NCBI GenBank assembly: GCA_013350335.1
Contig: CM023539.1
Coordinates: forward strand, 18,316,223 to 18,380,222
DNA from: Chimonanthus salicifolius
Taxonomy: Eukaryota; Streptophyta; Magnoliopsida; Laurales; Calycanthaceae
Length of the DNA: 64,000 bases
Direction: 5' to 3'
Position numbers and translations under genes: made by a program. Numbering within the stretch: the stretch's first letter is position 1; each line of letters begins with the position of its first letter. Below, in pieces: positions 35,852-48,789 of the stretch. The notes under the pieces are model-generated. The model was given only the letters and a program-made list of their open reading frames with translations, searched no databases and was not told the DNA's origin.

Positions 35852-37792
35852 TGTTGTGCAAATTTTAAATTTATAACTCGCAAGTGCGCGAACCATTAGA
35901 TAGTATAGTGATTGAGTTCGAGGTCGAACCTATCGGAACTTATGAAAATATATCCATAAAAATACATACCACTGAATTATATATTTTAAGAAATTTAGAA
36001 AACATGGAAATAAATCATGAATATGGAATTAATTATCTAATCTAAGAATTTAATTTTAATTTAGAAACATTCTAAAAATAGCAAACATGGTCTAAACTTA
36101 GAAATCACATCTAAAAATAGAATTTAACAATTAAAGAGATATAATTTTAATTAAGATGATGGATTTGATCTAAAAATTGTAAATAATCTTTGCTTAACTT
36201 AGAACACAAAACTAAGATGCAATTAATTAATCAACCAGCGTAGTTCCACAATTTTCAAGAATTTTGAATTTTAAAATAAAATTACCTTTGTACATATTTA
36301 CAACTGGTTCAAGTAAATCAAGGAGGCATTATTTTCCATATTTTCAAAATAAAACAAAGGCCTATAATATTGGAGCTCACGTAAATCACCAATCATGCAC
36401 TCAAATTTTTCATTCATAATTGTTCTAATAATTAAATCTATGAATTTTATTAAATTGAAAATCTCAAATTAAACCTTAGAATGAATAGAATTTAAAATTT
36501 TTCTCAAAATCTAAAATATTTCATCTCACTCTTAAAATAAGAGTCTTAGATCGAAGAAGGAAGTCTATTCAATCTAAATTTTCATCACATTTAATTTGAA
36601 ACATTTATAATAAATCCACACATAGACTTAATTAAAGAATAAAAATACAATAAAATAATCACCATACATCAATTGAATAATTGGAAAACCATAGACTAAA
36701 TATTTCATCACACCTTTATCTTATTATTAAAATATGAAATTAGAATTGCAAAACAAAGGATTTTGGTATTAAGAGAACTCAATAATACAATGGAAAATTA
36801 AAAACCACCAACCTCAAACCCTTGTGGAAATCAAAATTGCCAAAGTTTCTCTCTTCTCTTCTTTCCCTCCTCTCCTATGCACAACCCTTCAATTTATTTG
36901 GCCAAGTTCAATTTCCTCAATGGGAGAGTGAATATTTATAAATGAAAGAAGGTGGAATGAATGGCTTGGATTTAAAGATTTAAATAAAGCAAAGGACACT
37001 TGGAGGGCTGATATGGTTTGTGCTAAACATGGAATGGCTTAAAAGAGGCAAGGAGGTGGAAAAAATACTAAAATTCGTGCAAGGAAAGTGTGTGCAAAAT
37101 CCCATTTTTTACACATGTACCACCTTCCAGCTCCGTTTTGACCTAGTTAACGTCCTAATCATAAAATTTTGGAGACTACAAAGTTGTAGCCCTAAGTGTC
37201 TTATTTCTAACCTGAAAAGAATCAAAGCAATCGTATTTAGGAGTAAAACGTTAATGTCAAAATACGGAAGTTGTGTCAAACCTTCCTTCTTTTCTACACT
37301 TCTTATTTTGTTTCTTTTTCCTTAATCCATTTCGCAAATTCGAAAATCCTCTGATAATGACTTGTAAATTTTGAATTTCCTCATGTGTATCTTGAGATGA
37401 TGAAAATAGACTTCACATATGTGGATTTCTACATGGGCTTTTCTTAATGTGCTTAATAATTGGGCTTTTCGAAGTATGGAAAATCTAATAAATAATTTTA
37501 CCACTTAGATTCAATTCTAAAAATTACTAAATTTGTCCAAACTCTTATAAATGGATTTGAATTAATTATTTTACAGTAAAATCCAAAATTGTGGTAAAAT
37601 AATCATTAAAAATTCCAACTTTCCAAAAATATCAACTTCTGCCCATAAATTGCAAAATTCACCATTTGAATTCTCATATCTTGTATTTCCCTATAAATCC
37701 TGCAAAACTTCTAAAATCACATTAAACATATTCTAAAATACACAAAATAAGGGCTAACTAGTCCAAATACAAGGGCAAAATAGTGCTCATCA
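35852..37792 (-). mobile_element. Tat-like solo LTR nested in X2
   Basis: Starts TGTTGTGCAAATTTTAAATT and ends GTGCTCATCA. Flanks CTTGC (35847-35851) and CTTAC (37793-37797) are a 5-bp duplication with one change. It is 1941 bp. Sequence order resembles the solo LTR at 20811 (AACTCGCAAG, GAGGTCGAACC, and a terminal GGGCTAACTAGTCCAA-type block), but it is a different subfamily. Confidence 0.85.
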
Positions 37793-37797
37793 CTTAC

Positions 37798-39420
37798 AGT
37801 GATGTTACCCACAAACATCCTAATTATCTAGTCTTAGTTTCAGTTTCGGCTAAAACATGTCCATAAAAATCTAGACATCATATGATTCCAAAATTTATTT
37901 TACAAAATTTATATCTGGAGTGTAGTGTGTGTTTAGCCAATATTAAATGAATCTTTTTTTTTTTCCAAATAGACACAAGTTTCGTAACCACCAGTGGAAA
38001 ATGCGCTTTGACTTCAAACCTCACTAGATATCTCTCAGAAAAAATAACGCTCAAAGGTTTGGGTTATTTTCTCTGAAAGGTATATGTGAACGGAGTTTAT
38101 GTATTCAAAATTAAAACATCTCACATATGTATTAGAAAGATAACACATATCAAAGAAAATAATTCGGTCTCATGAATGGATATCACTTTCCTGAGAACGT
38201 TAAGTTATACACCACCATTTTCCTTCATTTATTCTCCACATGAAATACCCTATTAGACTTAAGATCAATCGGACTTCCTATAGGAGGAAACGCGGCTTGG
38301 GATAGTGTCAAATCAAAGAAGGATAAAAGAATCTAAAAATAAATATTTTGAATAGAAAAGTTAGAGGCCTTCAAGATGCAAGACATGATATTTCTTCCTC
38401 TGTATATATTTTTCTTTGAAGCACTTTTCAAAATATTTTTTTTCTTTTATATTCTTTTGTTTTTCACATCCTTCTTTTAATGTCTAGATGTTCCCTTTCT
38501 TTTTATTTTCCCATTTTTTTTATAGTACCATCCTAATATTTGTCATCTCTAACCTTTTCTAAGCTATCAGAATAGGTCACAGATATTTCAATGAGGCTCA
38601 GACTCTATAGCCAGAGTTGGGTACAGTAAACATGGCTAAACAATAAAACATGCTAATTTTAATAAGGCTCAATTGGGAACTATTAGGATAAATGACCATA
38701 AATAGGTAGGCATGAAGGCTTAAACGATCCAAAAATGGCCTAAATCCTATCCTAAGTTTCATAAAGATTTCCTTGTTTTATATAAATTCCAAAAAATGTC
38801 AAATGTACTAACTCAAATTTGATGGCGTTCTAAGTAATTTGACCAAAATTGAAGAATAATGCAATCCAGAATGACTTAAGGCGCTTAAGAAAGGAAAATG
38901 GATTAACTTATAACCCTTAGAAAAATTGAAAGGCTCTAAAGCTCACTGGGTTAAGTCTCCACTCGTATTCCTCTGTTGATTACTAAACTTGTGAAATATT
39001 TTTCAATTTCCAACTAATATTAACATGGCTGTTTAAAATTGTTCCGAATATAATTCTTATAAAAAATCTTATTGAAATAGTGTGATATAATTTTTTTTAT
39101 TTACCCATTAATGTTGAAAAATCACTTAAACTCAACAAATCTCCTTTTTTTTCTCACAAGGGGAAGTCTCAGCCTTCACTTACATTTCCCTTTATTGAAT
39201 TTTTTTTTATTAGACTCAAAAACATTAAAATAAAACACGACTCTTTTTTTTTTTTTTTTGTCAAGGGCAGTCTCAGTTTTTGTTTGTAGAGTTACTCTTC
39301 CCTCAACTTTTTTCCTTTTATTGGACACAAAAACTTTTATTGGACTCAATCAGTGCAACTCCTTGATACCCCCAAACTTAAATTAGACATTGTCCTCAAT
39401 GTTCTGTAATCTATAGTGAT
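37798..39420 (-). other. Non-coding internal region of X2
   Basis: AT-rich, no coding motif. Poly-T tracts at about 37950, 38440 and 39246. It ends at the minus-strand words CAATGTCTAATTTAAGTTTG and GGGGGTATCAAGG (about 39363-39403), typical of the stretch just after the last coding region in Tat-type elements. Confidence 0.5.
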
Positions 39421-39662
39421 CAAGTGCAAATCAGAAATTTTTTGGAGCAGTATAAATTAGGGTTCAGATGTATTTAGAGGGTCCACTCACAGCAGACCTA
39501 AAACAAAAATTTAAACTAGACTAACTAGCTAAAATCCTAGACTGATTCTAGACGGACTAAAAAATTAGAGACTGACTGACTCTAAAAGAAACCTATAGAA
39601 AATGCGAACTCAATTATATTTTTACAAATGACACATCCTTAACCTTCTTGAGTGAGTTCCAT

Positions 39663-40121
39663 TCAATTCGGCAGATGGTGATAGTGACTATGGTCCAATA
39701 AGTTTACAGTGTCCTGGGCCAAGTATCTCTTTTCCCAAACATTATCACCCACTGGTATGATGAAAGCCCGTGGATCATTCAAATCAAGCAGGATACAGTC
39801 CAATGCGGGTTGTCCCTCAATGTTGGGTTTTTCATCATTGCTAGGCTCTTCCTTGATTTTAGGCTCTTCTTTAATCTCAGTTTTTACTTTGATGCTCGAA
39901 TTATCACATACCCTAGTTAGACTCTCCTCACCTTGGTTGAAACTCTCGGGATTTAACGAAGATGCTAGTGTTGTAACTGACATAACCTCAAAGACCCTAC
40001 TGTTATGCAAAATGGATTGATGACTATCGTGGGATTCACCAATTGGGGACGTAAATCTAACTAATCGCTTAGTCAAATCACACCTCCAAGTATTCATTGT
40101 TACTGAAACAAGACCACACAA
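39663..40121 (-). CDS. Uncharacterised 152-codon frame in the X2 internal region
   Basis: Not recognised. The minus-strand frame has a Lys/Glu/Pro-rich middle (TEIKEEPKIKEEPSNDEKP) and a hydrophobic/acidic end (LDCILLDLNDPRAFIIP). It stops about 260 bp before the GTTTGGGGG motif. Position suggests the leftover 3' coding end of X2, or a chance frame. No catalytic motif, signal peptide or membrane segment is visible. The first ATG is not supported by any context. Confidence 0.25.
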   Translation of the reverse strand: MCGLVSVTMNTWRCDLTKRLVRFTSPIGESHDSHQSILHNSRVFEVMSVTTLASSLNPESFNQGEESLTRVCDNSSIKVKTEIKEEPKIKEEPSNDEKPNIEGQPALDCILLDLNDPRAFIIPVGDNVWEKRYLAQDTVNLLDHSHYHHLPN

Positions 40122-40199
40122 GACAAAACAAAATTCAAATAAATTAAATGACTTAAAACTAAAATAAAAAACCTAAACTAGCCTAAGAATCTAGACAGC

Positions 40200-41416
40200 T
40201 CCTAATCTTTTCTCAAAAAATTCTATATCTCTAATTAAGAGTTTAACCACAATCATGGCCAGGTAAGTTTCCATGTAAGTGGAGGATCACTTGACAATCT
40301 GCTTATGTTCCACTTTTCCTTAGGATATTTACGCTTTGGTGACAGAACTAATCTTAGACACCATGATTGAAGAAAAACAAATATTGATTATCTAAAATTA
40401 ATTGAATTGAAGAATGTCCTAATGAGCATTAAAGACCATAAAGACTATCCTATGGTTCCGAAATTGATTTTAATTTAAATACATGAACCAATTTTTTTAC
40501 TACTCTTTTTTTTTTTTGAATGAAAACCTAAATCTAACAATGTAAGATACACAAGCAAATATGCAGAAAATTATGCAAACAATCTAACCCAGATGCATGA
40601 TCAAAGTAATTTTTTTTTAAATGCAGAATAAATGCAAGCACCTTATTAAAAGCTATATGAATGCATGCGAAAGATAAAAATTAAAAGAAGGTAGTTAGGC
40701 ACTTAACTTAGCCTATGCTCATATTTTCCAGCAATCTCAACTCGCGATTTTTAAAGCACCTGAAAAATAAAACACATGAACCTAGGTAAAGATTCTAACT
40801 CAAGAATGCATGAATTACCTAAATGCAAAGTCCTAAACTACAACTAGAAAGAGATTAAAATAATTGAATCTAATTAAGTTTCCTAATTGGTCTGAGATTA
40901 TAATAAATTTCTAGATTAATACCATTACTTAATAAATATTTAAGTGATGATCTAAAATTAGAAACTTTCCAGAAATAGATATTTTCCAAAATTAGTCATT
41001 TCCAAAATCATGCAATTTCAAAAAATAGAATGTTTCCAAAATTAGATAATTTTAAAACTTTCCATAGACAAAAATTTTAAAACCTTCTAAAAATAGATGT
41101 ATTTCCAAAATTAAAATATTGTTAAAATAGATTATATTTAAGAGATTAGAAAGAGGCTAAAAGGAGAAACTAATTGAATTTATCGAATTTCCAAAAATAT
41201 AAATTTTCTACAAAAATAGATACTTCTAAATTCAATGAGTGTCTAAATTTAGCAAAATTTCCAAGATTAGAAAATTTTAAGATCTCTCATATTTTAAAAC
41301 AAAATTTTAATTTTAGGTAACATTCCACAATTAGAATTCCTAAAAAATAGAACTTTTCAATTTTAAAAAGCTGCCTAAATTAAAAGATTCCAAAAATAAA
41401 AGTATTTTATAAAACC

Positions 41417-41418
<2 letters not shown>
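40200..41418. other. AT-rich 5' internal region of X2 with short degenerate repeats
   Basis: No gene. From about 40960 to 41400 variants of TTTCCAAAATTAGA and TTTTAAAA recur every 15-40 bp, giving a degenerate minisatellite-like texture. By position this should hold the primer site and leader of X2, but no clear tRNA complement was found beside the LTR remnant. Confidence 0.5.

Positions 41419-41420
<2 letters not shown>

Positions 41421-41479
<59 letters not shown>
41421..41479. repeat. (TA)n microsatellite, about 59 bp
   Basis: Uninterrupted TA dinucleotides, followed by TGTATAGTGTGTATGTGTGTG. It occupies the place where the first 100 or so bases of the X2 right LTR should be. Confidence 0.98.
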
Positions 41480-41483
<4 letters not shown>

Positions 41484-41653
41484 AGTGTGTATGTGTGTGT
41501 GAACTCAAATATATGACTTTGGAAATTTATGTTTTTATTGAATTTATATCTCAAATTAATCTAATCTCAAGAAATCAATCCTATTCTCATGAATGTAATT
41601 ACAAGTTAACAAATCTTAGTTTTAATAAATAAATCCAAAGATTAAAACACTAA

Positions 41654-43032
41654 TTAAATATGGCTGGCCATATAGACACCACATTTTTCTGCTAGGAAAC
41701 ACCTCTTTTTGTTGTTAGGTGTAAAATTACCAATTTACCCTTCCGTGTTTTCATAGTTCGATTGGCCCTCCCGTTCATTGTCGTCCGATCGAACGATTCC
41801 TTGTAAAATGGAATTGTCCGATCGAAGTCTGTGGAGGGAATGTTCGATTGGACGATTCCAGGAATGGTCCTAACAAATGCTGTGGAGATGGATTTTCGAA
41901 AAAGGTCGTTTCTCGACCGATTTTTACAAACAAGGTATCAAAATTCATCTACTCTAAATTTTATGAACTCCGAGACTGATTTTAAGTGAAAATGGTATAG
42001 TTTTGGACTTCAAAATCGTACCCAAAGAATTAAGAAAAAATGACATTCCTTCTTAATTATTTGGGTATGATTTCTTAAGCCCAAAACTATACCCTTTTCA
42101 TTTAAAATCAGTCCCGGAGCTCATAAAATTTAGAGTAGATGAATTTTGATACATTGTTTATAGAAATAAGTTGAGAAACCGCCTCGTTTGAAGACTCGAG
42201 CAAAACTCTTGAAGGTTACAGTTGGCAGGGAGGTCGTTTTTCGACCCATTTTTACAAACAAGGCATCAAAATTCATTTACTTTGAATTTTATGAACTCTC
42301 AGACTAATTTTAAGTGAAAATGGTATAGTTTTGGACTTCAAAAATAGTACCCAAAGAATTAAGAGGGAAGGCCATTTTTTCTTAATTCTTTGGGTACCTT
42401 TTTTTAAGCCAAAACTATACCTTTTTCACTTAAAATCAGTCCCGGAGTTTATAAAATTCAAAGTAGATGAATTTTGATACATTGTTTATAAAAATCGATC
42501 GAGAAATGGTCTCCCTGCAAACCGTAACCTTTGTGTGTTTGGCTCGGGTTTTCAAACAAGGCAGTTTCTCAATCTATTTCTATAAACAAGATATCAAAAT
42601 TTGTCTACTCTGAATTTTATAAACTCCGGTACTAATTTTAAGTGAAAAGGGTATAGTTTTGGTTTAAAAGATCGTACCCAAAGAATTTAGAGGGAATGTC
42701 ATTTTTCCTTAATTCTTACAGTTTTTGAAGTCCAAAATTAATCCTTTTCACTTAAAATCAGTCTCGGAGTTCATATAATTCAGATTAGATGAATTTTGAT
42801 ACCTTGTTTATAAAAATCGGATGAGGAACGACCACTTTTGAAAACCCCTCTCCACAACATTCGTTTAGCAGATTTCTAGAATCGTCCGATCGAACGTTAC
42901 CTCTACAGCGTTCGATCGGACGATTCGTACTATCAAAACACAAAAGGATAAATTGGTAATTTCACACCTAAAAACGAAAAGAGGTGTCTCCTGGCAGAAA
43001 AATGTGGTGTCTCTATGGCCAACCTTAAATAT
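41654..43032. repeat. 8-bp target site duplications of the foldback element
   Basis: TTAAATAT at 41654-41661 and again at 43025-43032. The uninterrupted LTR copy a reads AATTAAATATAACTACG near 33362, confirming the empty site. Confidence 0.9.
41662..43024. mobile_element. Foldback / MULE-like non-autonomous DNA element, 1363 bp
   Basis: Left end GGCTGGCCATATAGACACC; right end read in reverse is GGTTGGCCATAGAGACACC. Terminal inverted repeats extend well over 100 bp (CACCACATTTTTCTGC, AATTACCAATTTA), and subterminal GTCCGATCGAACG words appear on both sides. The interior consists of three consecutive imperfect hairpins (about 41885-42185, 42225-42515 and 42550-42845), each with TTTTACAAACAAGGTATCAA-type arms and AAAATCAGTC words. 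No transposase frame. TIR start with G, TIR length and an 8-bp duplication suggest Mutator-like or foldback class; 9 bp would be more typical of Mutator. Confidence 0.85.
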
Positions 43033-44600
43033 AATTAAGAGAATGGATTAATGTGGAGTTTATAAACAATCTCAAACACAATATTAAGATAACTAAATTA
43101 TCAATCCAATTAGATTAAGTCTCAATCTCGTTAACATATATGTTAGAGAGGTGGTTTAAATACATGATAATTAAAATACATGACACAAGAATTAAATTGA
43201 AAACACTTAGAACAATTAAAATACAACATACAAGCAAAAGAAATTGAAAAAAAAATAAACAGATATTGAAAATACATTGACAAAAAAAGTAAATGACATA
43301 ATGTAAAAGTGCATAAGTGAAAGGGTGGTTATTGGAATAGATCCTTCATCACGCAAAATAAATAAATAATAGCAAAATCTAAGCTGAAATTCAAGTAAAA
43401 GTCTGTCATTCAATTCATACTCATCCTCAAAATCAAGACTTATAAACTTCAATTTAAGAAATCAGGCCTTATTAACTTTGATTCAACACTTATAACTTAA
43501 GTTTTAACTATTTCACGTCCAATTTAATAAAACATAATTCATAAACTCAAAATCAATTTAAAAAATCATTAATGAATTTCGAAAATTGGATGTTTCAGGA
43601 TCTTGAAGGAACATTTCACTATTATTTAATGAAAGAATTAATACAAGCATTCATAAATTGAGTACAAGAAAGACAAAATGGCGAAGAAAATTTACAACTC
43701 TCACTTGGAAAATTCGAGTGGGACTCATGTTTTCTTGTACCTCTGTCTTTTCTCTCCAGCCTTGGTCCTCTTGTGCTCTAGATCAAATTCGAGTATGGCT
43801 ATGGGTCATGGGGGTATTTATAGGAATCAGGGGCTGGAAAGATGGTGGAGATTAAATCTGGTTTAAGTTGGTAAATGGATGGCATGGATTGGATCTAACT
43901 TATAGTGAATGGATGGGATTAAAGATAGAAAATCTAGGGTTGCTATATGGTGTACACGAATTTTGGGATAGTGGCTTGGTGGCTAAGCAGAGGATGAGAG
44001 AAAAGAGGGGTTTTAGAGAGGAACTAGGACATGGTCGACCTTGGCTATGTAGATTAGGGATTTGGGTTGTGCAATGCATGATGATGGATGGCTAAGATTG
44101 AAAGCTAGGATGGATGGATGGATGAGATGCAATGAGTGACATGGCTTTAATAAAATTGGAATGAGATAAAGGAGGATATGGAGAAATCGTGACTGACATG
44201 GAGTGGAGGGTGGAAAAATCGTGTATGACTCTATTTGGATTGGATTAGGAGACAAGATAGGATCTAGGTGAGGTGTCCATGAGGTGGATTGATTGGAGAG
44301 GAATTCTAGGAGGATCCATGCACATGGAGGATTCTAGATTGGGATTTTCGTGTGATGCATAGGAGATATGCGCATGGGGTGCTAAAATGTCGGGTTGTGA
44401 ACTAGATCGAGGGTATATTAATGAATGTCTCTGATTGGTTGTCCTAAATCTAATGTCTTTAATGATTGATGGATGATCTAAATGGATGGATGATAAGATG
44501 AGGACGATCATAATCCTAAGGTTAATCTATATGATGGATGGATTGGATGACCTAGATCTTAACATGATGCATGTGTGGATTGGATTTGATAGGTGGCTCT

Positions 44601-44604
44601 AGGG
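44601..44604. other. Rearrangement junction between X2 LTR and copia RT
   Basis: Left side follows the X2 LTR (GATAGGTGGCTCTAG, equal to 34943). Right side follows copia RT (GGATAAACTTACT, equal to 31517). Both parents have AGAG at the switch point (34943-34946 and 31513-31516) and the junction reads AGGG, so 4 bp of microhomology is likely. Confidence 0.85.
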
Positions 44605-44901
44605 GATAAACTTACTGCCACTGATACACCGATCAACGGTGTTTTCCTTAAAGTCGAATGAGGTAGTGGTATCATTGAACTTAAGGTACCATTGCTTAGA
44701 GGCTTGCTTAAGGCCATAAATTGATTTGTTTAATTTACATACCATTTGTTCCTTGCCCTCTACGGAGAATTCTTTAGGTTGTTCCATATATCATCCTCAT
44801 CTAAACTACCATTCAAAAATGCATTTTTAACATCTATTTGGTGTAACTCCAAATCATAATTAGCCACCAAAGCCATAATGATTCTAAAAAAGTATTTCCT
44901 G
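44605..44901 (-). pseudogene. Copia RT fragment, element Y copy 2
   Basis: Reads MEQPKEFSVEGKEQMVCKLN, SIYGLKQASKQWYLKFND and a following stretch equivalent to 31517-31810 of copy 1. A small deletion removes about 12 bp near 44618. It ends at the insertion point of the Tekay-type solo LTR. The YVDD-encoding part lies beyond the junction and was not duplicated. Confidence 0.9.
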
Positions 44902-47900
44902 TGTAATGCCCCGCCTTTTTTCACTCGCTTTTTCACGTAATCAGTGTATTTTTTTTTTAACAGAGTAGAGTGATAGAGTGCGGGACGTCACGACGCGGGT
45001 TAAGTCCGACCCTCAACTGGCCAACCCTATGTGTGTATGGACTCAGTCCAATAAAATGGTTCACACATAGCAATACCGACTTGCGGAAATAAAATCATGC
45101 CACTGCAGAATCATAACCATCAAAATGCGGAATTATATTAGAGCCACGTTCTAATCCATTCAGATAGCAAAGTACGTCATAATCATCAAACCAAAACAGT
45201 CAACCATCTAAGTTATTACATTCGAAATCCAAATCCTCAAATACAAGTTCATGAGTAATTTTATTCAAAGCGTATAAAATAAATCTTCCAAGCTCCTATG
45301 CCTAGCCCGTCTTACGTTCCTCGTTCCCCTGATTACCTGTATCATTCACTAAAGGGTAGAAGTAGGGCGTTAGTACAACGCGCCCAGTAGGTATTCCAGT
45401 TACGGCTAACACATGGTTAGTACAAAACATATATTATAACATAATATATAAAACCAGGTAAAATCCATGCCATGCAATGATGACAGATATGCAATGAGTC
45501 CCACCCATCACATGTACATAAAGTACCCACCACATAGGTCTTCCAGACGCCCCGGCGGAGTATGGACCCTCCGGAAATCTTTTTGATGGAAATCACATCA
45601 AGGTGTTGCACATAGGTTTTTCGGTCGCCCCGACGGAGTGTGACCCCTCCAGTTATAAATCCTCCACCCCATGCCATGCATGAGATGCCAATGAAACACA
45701 TGCTATTTTATAACATAAACATAGCATTGAAAATCATCATTTGAAACCACATACAACACATGCTCATTATATAAATAAACTTAGCATGTAAAAACATCAT
45801 TTGAAACATAATTGGCCCATGCTATTTTAAACACTTAAATATAGCATATGAATTTCAATATAATAAAACATATCCTTGGAAACATATTTTCATCAAACAT
45901 TATATAAAAACAAAGTGCATAACCCATGGTTTCAAAGAGGTGGAATCCTACCAAAAACCGTTAAGTGTCCTTGCGTTTCCGTCCAAGATTCGATCACCGA
46001 TCGCGCACCACTTGCGAGATCTTGTTACCTTATAATATAATGATAAATTAACAACAAGTCTCACCTAATTACAAGGTTCTAAGTCTATAAACAAAACCCC
46101 ATGGGGTTCGGCCATGCACCATGGCCGAAACCCGTGGTCTATCATTTTTTGTCCATAATTACGATAATGCCATTGAGCCTAAACATAGACTTCTTTCTTA
46201 GTCATATCTCAAGTAATCATTCATACTTCCAAAGCACATATTCCCATAAAAATAATTCATGGGGTTCGGCCATACCCCAGGGCCGAACCCAATGTCCCAT
46301 ATCCTCTCATATTTACAAAAATGCCATTGGTTTCCTCATTCCTTTAAATCTTCCATAATTAGACCTTATAAATTTCCTTAACCAAATAAGTCCATCAAAC
46401 ACAACTCATGGGGTTCGGCCATACATCCTGGCCGAACCCATGGTTCTCCATTTTGGTGTTTAATTATGTTTTTGCCATTCCTTTCTCCATCAATTCATAA
46501 CATACATTGTATCCTTTATTTTTTATTTTAAAACTACACATAACATCACTCATAACATAGGTTCATAATCTGATTCATAAATCAGCCCTTAACCTTGAAT
46601 TAAAGATGCCATTAATCCCTTAATTTGGACCATGGGGTTCCGCCATACACCATGGCGAACCCTATGGTGTATAATTTCCAACTATGACATTAAATTCATA
46701 TCATCCATCTCCTTTGATTCAATTATACATGAGCCTAAACCATATATTTAATTCTATAATTAAATAGGTTTTCAAAAACTAAACCTTAGTGGGGTTCCGC
46801 CATACACCATGGCCGAACCTCACTCATGGCATCCAATCCATTTATTTAATCCAAGTTCCATAATCAAACCCCACTTTCCATTCTTGGATAGTTTCCATAA
46901 ATAATCTTCATGGTCAATAAGTAGATATTTTCTAATTTTAATAACAACTTCCAAGAATAAAAACTTTCTTAATATTCAATCCTCCTTTCCATAATTGGAA
47001 ACACTTTCTAAAAATAGATTGTCTCCAAAATAACCACATTCCTTCCATTTTTAGATTGCTTTTCAAATTTAGCAATCCTTACCATACTTAGATGTTTTCT
47101 AGTTTTAACAATACTAACCATATTTGGAACCTTTCCATATTTGGATTTCTCTCCAAATTTAGCAACCATTTCCATCTAACATTCCAAACTTAACCCATGG
47201 GGTTCGGCCATACACCATGGCCGAACCCTATGGTTCATGATTTTGGCCATTGGTTTAGATCCAATCAAAACCGATCATCAATCCATAAAATGTTTGGTGG
47301 GGTTCGGCCATACACCATGGCCGAGCCTCACCTCTTCCTTTCATTACTTTAGATCCAATAACTTAGCCATCTAGAAATCATGGTTCGGCCATACAAAGGC
47401 CGTCCCACATCTCTATCCAATTCTCCCTTTAAAATTATCCAAATCTTCCATGGATATCCGTCATTCAAATTTGTAAATCTAAACCATAAATCCCCATGGT
47501 TTTTATCATGAAATCACCATGTCTTTCCATGTTCCAAAATTTAAGAACATAAACCCAATTCATAAATCAAATCTCTCCATGGTTTTCAATCTTAAAATCA
47601 ACAATTAAATAAAATCTTTCCATGGGGTTCGGCCATGCACTATGGCCGAACCCTATGGTTCTTTCTCTCAATTTAACCCATGCACTATGGCCGAACCCTA
47701 TGGTTCTTTTGTTTCAAAACATAAAATTATAAATCAAGATACTAACCTTTTCCCCTTTAGTTTCTTGTTCTTCCAATTTTCCTTTCTTTTCCCTTTGTTT
47801 TTCTCCAAACAAGAACTCCTTCTTGTTGCTGCCCTTTCTTCTCTTACTTTTGGCGTGGAAGAGAATGATGAATTGAGAGAGGGAGAAAGAGGAATAAACT

Positions 47901-48789
47901 CAACAATAAAAGATGTCCAAAACCGTGTACCTCTTGATCTCTCCTTTTATAGCCTTTCGTAATCCAATATTAGAATGTTCTTAAGATAAGCAACCCTTAG
48001 CCGTGCGCCCCTTGTGTTTCCCGTTTTTTTTTTACACGTATACTATATTGTAGCTCAGTTTCGACCATGTTAACTTCCGAATCAGAAAAAGTGGTAAAGT
48101 ACAAAGTTATAGCCATTGAAGTCTTCTTTCCAACACAAAAAAAATCAAAGCAATCGAATATCGGAGTGAAAAGTTATAACCACAACACTGGACATATGTC
48201 AAACCTTCCTTATTTAACCATGGCCGACTTTCCCTCTTTAATTAGCCATAGCCGACTTTCCCTTGTCTTATTTAGCCATGGCCGACCTCTCCTTCTTAAT
48301 TTAAAACCTTCCCTTTAACTCTAATTAGTATGTACTATGCGCATAACCTTAATCATAATCCAAATAATCTTTTAATTTAATTTAAGACAATCTACCTTCC
48401 CTTTTAGAATATCCTATGTGCATAATATGGATATTATTATCCAAAATTTGGCCATGCTTAATCTTTTATTTATTTCATAGATATTTCATCCCTTTTTAAA
48501 TATCTAGCATATCATTGTGGATTTAAAATCCCACATATCTCTCATGCGCAAAATCTATAGGTTTCACATTCAAAATTCGGCCATAAAAATCTTTTGTTTA
48601 AAATTAGATATAATTCATCACTAAATTAATTCAACCCATTTGTATTTAATAAAACCAATTCCAACATTGGTTGGGTCCTAATTGGATCATGGCCCAATTC
48701 TTGATCCAAATAAGGTCCAATTCTAAAATCCACCATTTAAAAGAATAATTGTCATATAAAATAATAGTCTGAAAATCCGAGGTGTTACA
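44902..48789 (-). mobile_element. Tekay-type gypsy solo LTR (3888 bp) in copia copy 2
   Basis: Starts TGTAATGCCCCGCC and ends GAGGTGTTACA, with perfect TCCTG duplications at 44897-44901 and 48790-48794. The paralogous site in copia copy 1 (31821-31836) reads TATTTCCTGGATACAG, giving a direct empty-site comparison. It has the CACGACGCG block, GGGCGTTAG..AACGCGCCC and at least eight CGGCCAT near-palindromes. No internal region. Confidence 0.97.
46100..47706. repeat. Series of GGTTCGGCCAT/ATGGCCGAACC near-palindromes (about 9 copies)
   Basis: Copies start near 46100, 46258, 46407, 46629, 46789, 47196, 47296, 47380 (one arm degraded) and 47620, with a half copy (ATGGCCGAACCC) near 47688. The last pair arises from a short duplication of CATGCACTATGGCCGAACCC followed by TATGGTTCTTT. 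Confidence 0.88.

Larger units (their letters stand above)
33126..44604 (-). mobile_element. Tat-like LTR retrotransposon derivative X2, lacking recognisable gag-pol
   Basis: Left (3') LTR 33126-35662, internal region 35663 to about 41536, right (5') LTR about 41537-44604, which is truncated at both ends. The internal region, less the nested solo LTR, is under 4 kb with no gag, protease, RT or integrase motif, so it is a large derivative or a deletion remnant rather than an autonomous copy. Minus-strand words TTTGGGGGAATT (beside the LTR) and AAGTTTGGGGGTATC (39371-39390) are the style of Tat-clade 3' regions; that assignment is inference. Confidence 0.65.
41537..44604 (-). repeat. 5' LTR of X2 (copy c), truncated, with a foldback insertion
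   Basis: Similarity to the other X2 LTRs starts at about GAATTTATATCTCAAATTAATC and ends at GGTGGCTCTAG (44601), equal to position 34943 in copy a. The first 110 bp and last 700 bp are missing. About 1.7 kb of LTR remains once the foldback is removed. It differs more from copies a (33126) and b (50094) than those differ from each other. Confidence 0.8.

Noticed and set aside
41421..41479. (TA)n tract as a functional origin or matrix-attachment site
   Set aside because: Simple microsatellite; no supporting motif. Its position at a degraded LTR end is enough explanation.
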